From: JBHGBM01 sp041946965
GTDB lineage: Bacteria; Acidobacteriota; Terriglobia; Bryobacterales; Bryobacteraceae
Assembly (NCBI GenBank): GCA_041946965.1
Contig: JBHGBM010000076.1
Span: 1 to 26,876, forward strand
Reading direction: 5' to 3'
DNA length: 26,876 nt
A model generated the notes under the pieces. That model searched no databases. It saw only the letters and a program-made list of their open reading frames with translations, and had not been told where the DNA came from. Made by a program: the position numbers and the translations under genes. Of this stretch, positions 1 through 6,763 are shown one piece after another; the first letter of the stretch is position 1, and each line of letters begins with the position of its first letter.

Positions 1-2
1 GT

Positions 3-79
3 GCGCCCGTAGCTCAGCTGGATAGAGCGTTTGCCTCCGGAGCAAAAGGTCGGCCGTTCGAATCGGCCCGGGCGTACCA
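3..79 (+). tRNA. tRNA-Arg (anticodon CCG)
   Basis: A full cloverleaf can be folded: acceptor arm 3-9 with 69-75, D stem GCTC/GAGC, anticodon stem TTTGC/GCAAA (30-34 and 42-46) around loop CTCCGGA, and T stem GGCCG/CGGCC around TTCGAAT. The anticodon at 37-39 is CCG, which reads the arginine codon CGG. CCA at 77-79 is encoded in the DNA. The first acceptor pair is G1-U72, a wobble where G-C would be usual; the remaining stem pairs are Watson-Crick. No tail-to-tail neighbour or integrase suggests use as an attachment site. Confidence 0.96.
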
Positions 80-112
80 CCCCGATCAGTCGCGGCGCCC
101 CACGGGTTGCTT

Positions 113-130
113 CGGCCCCTCGCCGGGCCG
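113..130. other. Hairpin downstream of the tRNA
   Basis: CGGCCC (113-118) and GGGCCG (125-130) form a perfect six-base-pair stem with a six-base loop. It lies 34 bases after the tRNA CCA end. There is no T run after it, so it is at best a weak terminator or a 3' processing structure. The rest of the 80-247 spacer shows no gene I can support; an AT-rich patch TACTATTAC near 181-189 could be part of a promoter for the next ORF. Confidence 0.3.
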
Positions 131-247
131 CTGGATTGCCCGTCCCACGTCGGGGTCCTATAACTGTTCAGCCGTTCCGGTACTATTACGGCGGCATGAC
201 CTGTGGGCCTGTCGATTTCGGTCCGTCTGCGGCACACTGGGACCAGC

Positions 248-577
248 ATGGAATACGGCATTGCTGTCGTCCTGGCCATTCTCGGCGCGGCTCTGTACGC
301 GATGGGTTACCGGGCGGGCATGGCCTCCGGCCGAAACGGCCGGGAGAAGTCCGGCCAGGCCTCGCACCGCCGGAGCAACCTCGTGCTTTTGCCTGCGCCG
401 CGCAGTAACAACGGCGCGTATCGCCGCTTGCACGACGTCCGGTTGCACGCCCTTGCGGACAAGCTTGCCGTGCGCCGGGGGATCGATCTCGACCGGACCG
501 CGGGCGAGGCCGGTAATCAGGGTGAGACCGCCCGACGGGTCGAAGGTGGATTGGCGGTGGTAGGAGCAGGCAGGTAG
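248..577 (+). CDS. Small single-pass membrane protein, hypothetical
   Basis: A 109-residue ORF of unknown function. Its N-terminus is one hydrophobic helix (residues about 4-22, IAVVLAILGAALYAMGY), followed by a basic, soluble, Arg-rich tail. Third codon positions are strongly G/C over most of the length, as in the certain genes here, which argues that it is real. The ATG at 248 was chosen because it puts the helix directly at the start and has GGGA about six bases upstream; a GTG at 203 is possible. The last 61 bases overlap, tail to tail, the end of the minus-strand gene 517-942, so the true C-terminal part is less certain. Confidence 0.5.
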   Translation: MEYGIAVVLAILGAALYAMGYRAGMASGRNGREKSGQASHRRSNLVLLPAPRSNNGAYRRLHDVRLHALADKLAVRRGIDLDRTAGEAGNQGETARRVEGGLAVVGAGR

Positions 578-942
578 GCTCCGGCGTTACGAAGCAGATT
601 GGCCGCGAAAACTGCGAGCGAAACCAGGACCAGCGTGGAACTGGCCGCGATCGCCGGTTGCGCGCTCTCGTACCCGTAGGTCTTCAGCGCGAGGCTCGCC
701 ATCATTACCGGCAGTCCCAGGTTGTGTCCCCAGAAATGGAGCGCCGCCAGACGGCTGCGGGCGCAGCCGGGCGCCACCAGGTAAACGATCCCGCAGATGG
801 CCATGGTGGTCCACCCGAGAAGCAGGATATGGGCATGGACGGAGGACATCGAGAAGTCGCCGGAGATCCCCATGCCAAGCCCCAACCCGAGCCCGACGAC
901 CATGTAGACCGCGGAAATCTGCGTCAGCCTTACACCCAGCAT
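517..942 (-). CDS. Stand-alone haem-copper-oxidase-like membrane protein
   Basis: 141 residues with about four membrane helices. Residues 35-44 read VHAHILLLGW and 69-74 HFWGHN. Both resemble the early-helix signatures of subunit I of cbb3-type oxidases and NorB-type reductases, where VHAH-x-x-LLGW is common. The protein is far shorter than a catalytic subunit (about 450 residues) and cannot contain the whole haem-copper centre. A small haem-binding or assembly-related membrane protein is possible, but this is inference. The ATG at 942 is well supported by AGGAGG six bases upstream; the in-frame extension to 1113 lacks such a site and is charged, unlike the membrane body. A CRP/FNR-type palindrome lies 47-60 bases upstream of the start. 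Confidence 0.78.
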   Translation of the reverse strand: MLGVRLTQISAVYMVVGLGLGLGMGISGDFSMSSVHAHILLLGWTTMAICGIVYLVAPGCARSRLAALHFWGHNLGLPVMMASLALKTYGYESAQPAIAASSTLVLVSLAVFAANLLRNAGAYLPAPTTANPPSTRRAVSP

Positions 943-988
943 TGTTCCTCCTATAGCATCACTTTCGGCTTTCGTCCGGGAACTGTCA

Positions 989-1002
989 GTGACCCGAGTC
1001 AC
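989..1002. promoter_or_regulatory. CRP/FNR-family-like operator palindrome
   Basis: GTGAC-CCGA-GTCAC is a perfect inverted repeat of five-base arms with a four-base spacer. Read another way it is GTGA-N6-TCAC, the core of the CRP consensus, and it has the N4 architecture of FNR/DNR-type sites. It lies in the 85-base gap between the divergent genes starting at 942 (-) and 1028 (+). Its centre is 53.5 bases from the A of the minus-strand ATG. For the + gene it would sit close to the promoter and could block it. No regulator of this family is encoded in the window. Confidence 0.45.
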
Positions 1003-1012
1003 GCCGCAATTC

Positions 1013-1021
1013 TGTTCTAAT
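1013..1021 (+). promoter_or_regulatory. Extended -10 element before the 1028 GTG
   Basis: TGTTCTAAT matches the TG-n-TATAAT form of an extended -10 element at all but one base of the hexamer (TCTAAT, 1016-1021). No convincing -35 hexamer stands 16-18 bases upstream, as is tolerated for extended -10 promoters. The hexamer ends six bases before the GTG start at 1028, which would place transcription start at or next to the start codon. Confidence 0.4.
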
Positions 1022-1027
1022 TGAAGT

Positions 1028-2014
1028 GTGATCCCCTCAGCATCCGCTCCGGAGCGCAGGCTGCGCGTCGCCGTCGTCGGCGCCGGGCAATTCGGGCGCA
1101 ACCACTGCCGCACGGTGGCTCAGTCGTCGAGGGCCGAACTGGTTGCCGTGGTCGATACGGACGCGCAACGGGCGGTGGAGGCCGCTTCGGCGTGGGGCTC
1201 GCGCCCGTACACGTCGCTTGACGCCGTGCTCGGCAGTGTGGATGCCGCCATCGTGGCCGTGCCCACGGCGGTGCACGCGGATGTGGGCGCCGCGCTGCTC
1301 GAGGCCGGCGCGCACGTGCTGGTGGAAAAACCCATCGCGCCGGATCTGGAATCGGCGGCGCGGCTTACCGCAGCCGCACGGCGCAACGGGCGCATTTTGC
1401 AGGTGGGCCACCTGGAGCGCTTCAATCCGGCCGTGACCGCGCTCGAGGCCCGCTGCCGCCTGCCGCTGTTCTTCGAAGTTCACCGCATGAGCGTGTTCAG
1501 CCCGCGCAGCCTGGATATCGACGTGGTGCTGGATCTGATGATTCACGATATCGACATCGTGCTGTCCCTGGTGGGCGCCGCGCCCGCGGCCATCCACGCG
1601 GCCGGCATCTCCATTCTTTCGCCCAAGGAAGACATCGCCAACGTGCGCATGGAGTTTCCCAACGGCTGCATCGCCAACCTCACGGCCAGCCGCGTCTCCA
1701 CGGACAAAGTCCGGAAGCTGCGGCTCTTCCAGCCGCGGCAGTACCTCTCGCTCGACTACACGCGGCAGTCGCTGGCGGCGTTTACCGTGAGCGAGGACCG
1801 CCGCATCACGTTTGAGCAGGCGGCGGTGCGGCAGGGCGAGCCGCTGGTCTTGCAGCTCGATTCGTTTCTGGACTGTGTGGAAACCGGTGCGGCGCCTAAC
1901 GTCGGCGGAGAAGCCGCCTCGGCAGCGCTCGGGGTGGCGCTGGCCATCCTTGATAAAATTAAAGAGCACGCAGCCGTAGTCTCGAAATCCCTGGCAGCCG
2001 GATGGAAACCGTAG
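1028..2014 (+). CDS. Gfo/Idh/MocA-family NAD(P)-dependent oxidoreductase
   Basis: A 328-residue cytosolic oxidoreductase of usual family length. The N-terminal Rossmann domain carries VVGAGQFGRNH (residues 16-26, GxGxxG), and the hallmark VEKP lies at 99-102. VGHLERFNP (126-134) and the LMIHDIDIV segment near 170-178 hold the substrate-side His/Asp usual in this family. Related proteins oxidise or reduce sugar or inositol hydroxyls. A UDP-N-acetylglucosamine 3-dehydrogenase (GnnA) role is one possibility for lipid A amino-sugar synthesis, but no lpx gene is present to support it. The start is a GTG without a Shine-Dalgarno sequence, six bases after a -10-like hexamer. The 3' end overlaps the TonB-family gene by 13 bases. 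Confidence 0.9.
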   Translation: MIPSASAPERRLRVAVVGAGQFGRNHCRTVAQSSRAELVAVVDTDAQRAVEAASAWGSRPYTSLDAVLGSVDAAIVAVPTAVHADVGAALLEAGAHVLVEKPIAPDLESAARLTAAARRNGRILQVGHLERFNPAVTALEARCRLPLFFEVHRMSVFSPRSLDIDVVLDLMIHDIDIVLSLVGAAPAAIHAAGISILSPKEDIANVRMEFPNGCIANLTASRVSTDKVRKLRLFQPRQYLSLDYTRQSLAAFTVSEDRRITFEQAAVRQGEPLVLQLDSFLDCVETGAAPNVGGEAASAALGVALAILDKIKEHAAVVSKSLAAGWKP

Positions 2015-3045
2015 CTTCACCGCCCGAACGCGCCGAACTCCGCCTCCTCACGGAGTGGGGCGGGGCAGACGACCGTGCGCGGTGGCGCAAAGCCGGCATG
2101 CTGTCGATCGCCGTACACGTTGCGGGCATCGTGGCGCTGATGCTCATGCCCCGCAGTTGGACGGCGCCGGTGCAGGAGGCCATTGCACGCCGGGTGACGC
2201 CGCTGATCGCCCCGCTGACCGAGCCGACCCAGACGGCGCCGAACCGCGGCCCGCTGAGCAAGGAGTTCGACGCGGAGTCGCTGGCTCCGCGGCCGCGGAT
2301 TCAGATTCCGCCTTCGCCGCCGTCGACCACCAGGCGCGCCGCGCGCTTCAACGCGCCGGTGGCAGCGCCGGGTCCGGAGCCCCCGCCGCCGCTGGCCGAG
2401 CCGCCCGCCATCGACAATGCCGGCCTGCGCGCCGCTCAAGGTCCTCCGGTGGCGCCGCCGCTGGTTCAACCGCCGCAGATCCAGGCCCAGGAAAAGCCCA
2501 AGCTCACCTTCGAATCGCCCGCCGCCGGCAGCACGCCCGTTCCCGGACGCGGCGCGGGGCGCCTGCAAGCCCCCAACGCGTCCGTTTCGGAAGCCATCCG
2601 CAGCGTCGCGCGGAGCGGCTCGGGTGGCGGCCTGGTGGTGGGCGATATGGGCGGCGGCGATATCGGCGGCATCGGCGAGGGCCTCAACCTGCCGCCTTCC
2701 CCCGGACGCCAGGCCAGCAACCTGGAACTCCTGAGCGATCCCATGGGGGTGGACTTCCGGCCGTACCTGATCAAGATCCTGGCCGCCGTCCGCCGCAACT
2801 GGTTTGCGGTGATGCCGGAGAGCGCCAAGCTGGGCCGGCAGGGGCGCGTGGGAATCCAGTTCGCCATCAGCCGCGACGGCAGCGTGCCCAAGCTGGTGAT
2901 CGTGCAGCACTCCGGCACCGACGCGCTCGACCGCGCCGCCGTGGCGGGCATCAGCGCCTCGAACCCGTTTCCGCCGCTGCCCACGGAATTCAAGGGGCCG
3001 CAGGTCCGGCTGCAATTCAACTTCGCGTACAACGTGCAGAGGTAA
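2002..3045 (+). CDS. TonB-family energy-transducing protein
   Basis: 347 residues with the TonB layout: a cytoplasmic N-terminus, one membrane helix (about 33-49), a long Pro/Ala-rich periplasmic linker, and a C-terminal TonB domain (about 250-347). The helix contains SIAVH (35-39), the S-x3-H pattern that TonB uses to couple to ExbB/ExbD. The C-terminal domain includes KILAAVRRNW and GRVGIQFAISRDG, typical of the beta-alpha-beta TonB fold. It would pass proton-motive energy to outer-membrane transporters. No exbB, exbD or receptor gene is near. The start overlaps the upstream oxidoreductase and the stop shares a base with the next gene (TAATG), so the three genes are probably one transcript. 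Confidence 0.87.
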   Translation: METVASPPERAELRLLTEWGGADDRARWRKAGMLSIAVHVAGIVALMLMPRSWTAPVQEAIARRVTPLIAPLTEPTQTAPNRGPLSKEFDAESLAPRPRIQIPPSPPSTTRRAARFNAPVAAPGPEPPPPLAEPPAIDNAGLRAAQGPPVAPPLVQPPQIQAQEKPKLTFESPAAGSTPVPGRGAGRLQAPNASVSEAIRSVARSGSGGGLVVGDMGGGDIGGIGEGLNLPPSPGRQASNLELLSDPMGVDFRPYLIKILAAVRRNWFAVMPESAKLGRQGRVGIQFAISRDGSVPKLVIVQHSGTDALDRAAVAGISASNPFPPLPTEFKGPQVRLQFNFAYNVQR

Positions 3046-3197
3046 TGCGCAACAAACTGATTCTCGCCCTGGCGGCCTACGCCGCGCTCGCGCTGATGGC
3101 CGCATTCACGCTGGATGGCGCATTCCGGATCGCGGTCTGGATTCTCATGGCGGGCCTTGCGCTCAAGACCCTGATCGCCTACAAGGCCGGCTGGTAG
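3045..3197 (+). CDS. 50-residue two-helix membrane protein
   Basis: A very small ORF whose ATG shares its A with the TAA stop of the TonB-family gene (TAATG), a strong sign of translational coupling. The sequence begins MRNKLILALAAYAALALMAA and is almost wholly two hydrophobic helices (about 4-20 and 27-46) joined by DGAFR, with a basic end (YKAGW). The family is unknown to me. The final 19 bases overlap, tail to tail, the end of rsmD. Junction design and composition make it likely to be real, perhaps acting with the TonB-like protein, but function is inference. Confidence 0.65.
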   Translation: MRNKLILALAAYAALALMAAFTLDGAFRIAVWILMAGLALKTLIAYKAGW

Positions 3198-3706
3198 AAG
3201 CTCAGCGCGTTGTCGCCCTGCTTCAGCAACCGGGTGCGGCGCAGGGGCCCGGTTTCGCCCGGGTCGAAACGGATGGAGTGCTGCACGATGACCAGCGCCG
3301 GTGGGGCTTCGGCGAGCAGCGCGAGCGCGGCGCCGTATTCCCGCTCCTGGTCGTAGGGGGGATCGAGGAAGACGATATCGGCCGCGTGCGTGTTCAGGTG
3401 CGGGAGCACGGCGCCGTGCACCACCGTGGCGCGCCGGGCCGCATCGAGCGCGGCAAGGTTCTCGCGCAATACCGCGACTGCCGCGCGGCTGCGTTCGAGA
3501 AAGACGGCGTGACGCGCGCCGCGGCTGAGCGCTTCAATGCCCACCGCGCCGGTGCCGGCGTAGGCGTCCAGGAACACCGTCCCCCCGATGCGCGGCGCGA
3601 GGATATCGAACAGCGTCTCCCGCAGGCGGTCCGGAGTGGGGCGCGTGGCCATGCCGCGGATGCCCTTGATGCGCCGCGAACGGTACTCGCCGCCGATGAC
3701 TCTCAT
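3179..3706 (-). CDS. rsmD: 16S rRNA (guanine966-N2)-methyltransferase RsmD
   Basis: 175 residues, normal for RsmD. The signature TRPTPDRLRETLFDIL (21-36), the SAM-binding loop DAYAGTGAVGIEAL (47-60) and the catalytic NPPY-type motif as FLDPPY (113-118) are all present. The enzyme methylates G966 of 16S rRNA during 30S assembly, using S-adenosylmethionine, in the cytoplasm. The ATG overlaps the recG stop by four bases (3703-3706), so rsmD is the second gene of a recG-rsmD unit. Many other bacteria instead pair rsmD with coaD, which is not here. Confidence 0.95.
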   Translation of the reverse strand: MRVIGGEYRSRRIKGIRGMATRPTPDRLRETLFDILAPRIGGTVFLDAYAGTGAVGIEALSRGARHAVFLERSRAAVAVLRENLAALDAARRATVVHGAVLPHLNTHAADIVFLDPPYDQEREYGAALALLAEAPPALVIVQHSIRFDPGETGPLRRTRLLKQGDNALSFYQPAL

Positions 3707-5796
3707 CCCACGGTCACCAGGCCGTACTGGCGCTGCCAGTGGTTGCGTATGTACTCGACCGCGTCGCGCAGGGCCTCCGGCGAGGGCGGGTTGGCGGTGA
3801 ACGCCGCGGCTTCGGCGCGGGCCGCGTGCAAGATCTCCTCGTCCCGCAAAATGTCCGCCATGCGCAGCGCGGGAATGCCCGCCTGCCTGGTGCCGAAGAA
3901 CTCGCCGGGGCCGCGCAGCTTCAGGTCCATCTCCGCGATGTAGAAACCGTCGTTCGATTCCGTGAGAGTCCGGATGCGCTCCTTGGCCGACTCGTTGAGC
4001 TTCTCCGTCACGAGGATGCAGTAGCTCTGGGCGGCGCCGCGGCCGACGCGCCCGCGAAGCTGGTGCAACTGCGCGAGGCCGAAACGCTCGGCCTGCTCCA
4101 CCAGCATGACGGAGGCGTTGGGCACGTCCACCCCGACCTCGATCACCGTGGTGGAGACCAGGATCTGGATCTCGCCGCGCTTGAAAGCGTCCATCACGCT
4201 TTCCTTCTCATCCGCTGGGAGGCGCCCGTGCATCAGGCCGACGCGCAGGGTGGGGAAAACTTCGCGCGAGAGGTGCTCGTACATCTGCCCGGCAGCCTTC
4301 ATGGCCCGGGTCTCGGATTCCTCGATGACCGGGTAGACCACGTAGGCCTGGCGGCCCGCGTCGATCTGGCGTTTCACGAAACTGTAGACCTGCTCCACGC
4401 GGCCGGCGGGCGCGTGTTTCGTGATGATGGGCTTTCTTCCGGGCGGCAGCTCGTCGATGATGGAGACGTCGAGGTCGCCGTAGATTGTCATGGCGAGCGT
4501 GCGCGGGATGGGGGTGGCGGTCATCACCAGCACGTCGGGGTGCACGCCCTTGCGCACCAGGCCCAGCCGCTGCATGACGCCGAAGCGGTGCTGCTCATCC
4601 ACGATGGCCAGTCCCAGGCGCTTGAACTCGACGTCGGATTCGATGAGCGCGTGAGTGCCGATGGCCACGTGCACCAAACCCTCTCCCACCAGTTGCTTGA
4701 GCTTGGTCTTTTCGCGCGCCGTGGCGGAACCGGTGAGCAGCGCCACCACGTAGCCGAGCTTGGAGAAGAGGCTCTTGAAGTAGAGGTAATGCTGGGTGGC
4801 GAGGATTTCCGTGGGCGCGAGCACCGCGGTCTGGTAGCCGTTTTCGATGGCGATGACCGCAGCTTCGGCGGCGACGATGGTCTTGCCGCTTCCCACGTCG
4901 CCCTGGAGGAGGCGGTTCATAGGGCGCGGGGCGGACATGTCGGCGGCGATTTCGCCCAGTACGCGTTTCTGCGCGCCGGTGGGCTTGAACGGCAGCATGG
5001 CCTTGATGCGCTCGCGCACGCTCTGGTTCAGCTTGAACGAGATGCCCGGCTGCGTGCGCGCCTTCATGCGCTTCAGCGCGATGCCGGTCTCCAGCCAGAA
5101 GAACTCTTCGAAGATGAGCCGGAACTGCGCCTGCGTGCGGAAGGCGTTCAGAAGCCGGAGGTCGGTCTCGGCCGGGGGGAAATGCAGTTCGCGAACGGCG
5201 GCGGCGCGGTCCGGGAATCTCAGGGATGCCTTGATGTGGGCCGGGAGGCGGTCTGGGAGCGGCGGCGCCTCGTTCAGCACGCGGTGCACCCAGGCGCGGA
5301 CCTGGCGTGTGGTGAGCTTGCCGGGCGCTTCGTAGATGGGTACGATGCGGCCCACGTGCAGCGCGGCGTCTTCGCCGTCGCCGGTGAGGATTTCGAACTC
5401 AGGGTGCAGCACCGTGAGCTCGCCGGCGTAATTGTCGAACTCGATCTTGCCGAACAGCGCCAGGCGCATGCCGGGCGCGAGCACGTTGGCCAGATAGCCG
5501 CCGTGGAACCATTTCCCCACCAGGATGGCGCGCGAGGAATCGCTGAAGCGCGCTTCGAACATACCGAGGTCGCGTCGTTTGAAACCGGAAAGGCGCGCGG
5601 AGACGACCTCGGCGATCACCGTGGCCATCTCGCCGGGGGCAAGCTGCGCAATGGTCTTGACGTTGCTGCGGTCCTCGTAGCGGAAGGGGGCGTAGGCGAG
5701 GAGGTCCTCGACGGTGTTCAGGCCCTTGGCCGCGAGCGCGGCGGCGCGCGCCGGGCCGATGCCCTTGATGTAAGTCAACGGGGTCGCGAGATCCAT
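3703..5796 (-). CDS. recG: ATP-dependent DNA helicase RecG
   Basis: 697 residues, full length for RecG. An N-terminal helix-hairpin-helix-like start (YIKGIGPARAAAL) and OB-fold wedge domain (about 50-150) precede two helicase lobes. Walker A is GDVGSGKT (299-306) and the DExH-type box is DEQH (400-403). TATPIPRTLAMTIYGDLD (426-443) and QLRGRVGRG are the usual motifs III and VI. RecG remodels stalled replication forks and branch-migrates recombination intermediates. The ATG at 5796 has AAGG four bases upstream. A 30-base gap separates it from the divergent gene at 5827. The opposite strand is also largely open here only because of GC-biased codons. Confidence 0.97.
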   Translation of the reverse strand: MDLATPLTYIKGIGPARAAALAAKGLNTVEDLLAYAPFRYEDRSNVKTIAQLAPGEMATVIAEVVSARLSGFKRRDLGMFEARFSDSSRAILVGKWFHGGYLANVLAPGMRLALFGKIEFDNYAGELTVLHPEFEILTGDGEDAALHVGRIVPIYEAPGKLTTRQVRAWVHRVLNEAPPLPDRLPAHIKASLRFPDRAAAVRELHFPPAETDLRLLNAFRTQAQFRLIFEEFFWLETGIALKRMKARTQPGISFKLNQSVRERIKAMLPFKPTGAQKRVLGEIAADMSAPRPMNRLLQGDVGSGKTIVAAEAAVIAIENGYQTAVLAPTEILATQHYLYFKSLFSKLGYVVALLTGSATAREKTKLKQLVGEGLVHVAIGTHALIESDVEFKRLGLAIVDEQHRFGVMQRLGLVRKGVHPDVLVMTATPIPRTLAMTIYGDLDVSIIDELPPGRKPIITKHAPAGRVEQVYSFVKRQIDAGRQAYVVYPVIEESETRAMKAAGQMYEHLSREVFPTLRVGLMHGRLPADEKESVMDAFKRGEIQILVSTTVIEVGVDVPNASVMLVEQAERFGLAQLHQLRGRVGRGAAQSYCILVTEKLNESAKERIRTLTESNDGFYIAEMDLKLRGPGEFFGTRQAGIPALRMADILRDEEILHAARAEAAAFTANPPSPEALRDAVEYIRNHWQRQYGLVTVG

Positions 5797-5814
5797 CCGG
5801 CCTTAACCCTAATG

Positions 5815-5820
5815 TACAAT
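5815..5820 (+). promoter_or_regulatory. -10-like hexamer TACAAT before the 5827 GTG
   Basis: TACAAT matches TATAAT at five of six positions and ends six bases before the GTG at 5827, the same spacing as seen for the 1028 gene. It lies in the 30-base gap between divergent recG and the exported Gfo/Idh gene. No good -35 stands upstream, which would lie inside recG. The same AT-rich patch read on the other strand (TACATT) could serve recG. Confidence 0.4.
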
Positions 5821-5826
5821 GCCGTT

Positions 5827-6759
5827 GTGAAGACTTTTGTCGTTTTGCTCGCCGTCGCCGCGTCATGCACGGCCCAGATCCGGGTGGGAATCGTCGGCAC
5901 GGACACCTCTCACGTCATCGCATTCACCAAAGTTCTGAACGACGACACGTCGCCGGACCACGTGCCCGGGGCGCGCATTGTGGCCGCGTACAAGGGCGGC
6001 AGTCCCGACGTGGAATCGAGCGCGACGCGCGTGGATAAGTACGCCGAAGAGCTTCGGTCCAAGTACAAAGTGCAGTTTTACAGCGACATCGCAACCATGT
6101 GCAAGCACGTGGATGCGGTGCTGCTGGAAAGCGTGGACGGCCGTAGGCACCTGGAGCAGGCCAAGCCGGTGATCGCGGCGGGCAAGCCGTTGTTCATCGA
6201 CAAGCCGCTGGCCTCCACGCTGGAAGATGCGCGCGAGATCGCGCGGCTGGCCAAGGAGGCGGACGTGCCGTGGTTCTCGACCTCCAGCCTGCGCTACGGC
6301 GAGATCGGCACGACCATGAAATTCCCGGACGCCATCGGGGTCACCACGTGGGGTCCGGGGCCGTTCGAGCCGCACCATTACCTGGACCTCTCCTGGTATG
6401 CCATCCACCCCATCGAGATGCTCTACACCCTGATGGGCCCGGGGTGCCAGGAAGTGACCCGCACCTCCGGCGAGAGCGCGGATGTGATCGTCGGAAAGTG
6501 GAAGGACGGGCGCATCGGAGTGGTTCGCGCCATGCGGCCTTACGGCGACTACGGCGCCGTTGTGCACCGTCCCAAGTCCTCCGTGCAGAGTAAGCCGAAA
6601 GCCGGCGCGGCGTACCGCGACATGCTGGTGGAGGTGGTGAAGTTCTTCCAGACCAGGCAGCCGCCGGTGCCGAACGAGGAGACACTCGAGATTTTCGCCT
6701 TCATGGACGCGGCGCAGCGCAGCAAAGCCGAGGGCGGCAAGCCGGTGCGGTTGCGGTAA
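5827..6759 (+). CDS. Exported Gfo/Idh/MocA-like protein
   Basis: 310 residues from the GTG at 5827. A hydrophobic N-terminus (MKTFVVLLAVAASCTAQ) looks like a Sec signal peptide cleaved near Ala16/Gln17, without a twin-arginine motif. The Rossmann part follows as IRVGIVGTDTSHVI (18-31), where the usual third glycine of GxGxxG is replaced (GTDTSH). The family EKP appears as DKP (125-127). HPIEMLYTLMG later in the chain corresponds to the substrate-side His region. The starts at 5812 (ATG) and 5827 (GTG) both lack a ribosome-binding site; 5827 was chosen for the signal peptide shape and the TACAAT spacing. It ends four bases before fabI. Whether it binds NAD(P) outside the cytoplasm is doubtful, so the enzymatic role is open. 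Confidence 0.82.
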   Translation: MKTFVVLLAVAASCTAQIRVGIVGTDTSHVIAFTKVLNDDTSPDHVPGARIVAAYKGGSPDVESSATRVDKYAEELRSKYKVQFYSDIATMCKHVDAVLLESVDGRRHLEQAKPVIAAGKPLFIDKPLASTLEDAREIARLAKEADVPWFSTSSLRYGEIGTTMKFPDAIGVTTWGPGPFEPHHYLDLSWYAIHPIEMLYTLMGPGCQEVTRTSGESADVIVGKWKDGRIGVVRAMRPYGDYGAVVHRPKSSVQSKPKAGAAYRDMLVEVVKFFQTRQPPVPNEETLEIFAFMDAAQRSKAEGGKPVRLR

Positions 6760-6763
6760 GCGG

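Noticed and set aside
3..600. tRNA as the edge of an integrated element
   Set aside because: No integrase, no duplicated tRNA 3' end that I could find, and the genes that follow include housekeeping loci such as recG, rsmD and fabI.
2017..3105. Long open frames on both strands across the TonB-family gene
   Set aside because: They are low-complexity shadows of a Pro/Ala-rich linker in GC-rich DNA; the TonB frame has a membrane helix with S-x3-H and a recognisable C-terminal domain.
3739..5811. Very long open frame on the + strand opposite recG, fused in frame to the 5827 gene
   Set aside because: It mirrors recG codon positions, is His/Gly/Arg/Val-rich without any domain, and recG is unmistakable. 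Only the part from 5827 is a real gene.
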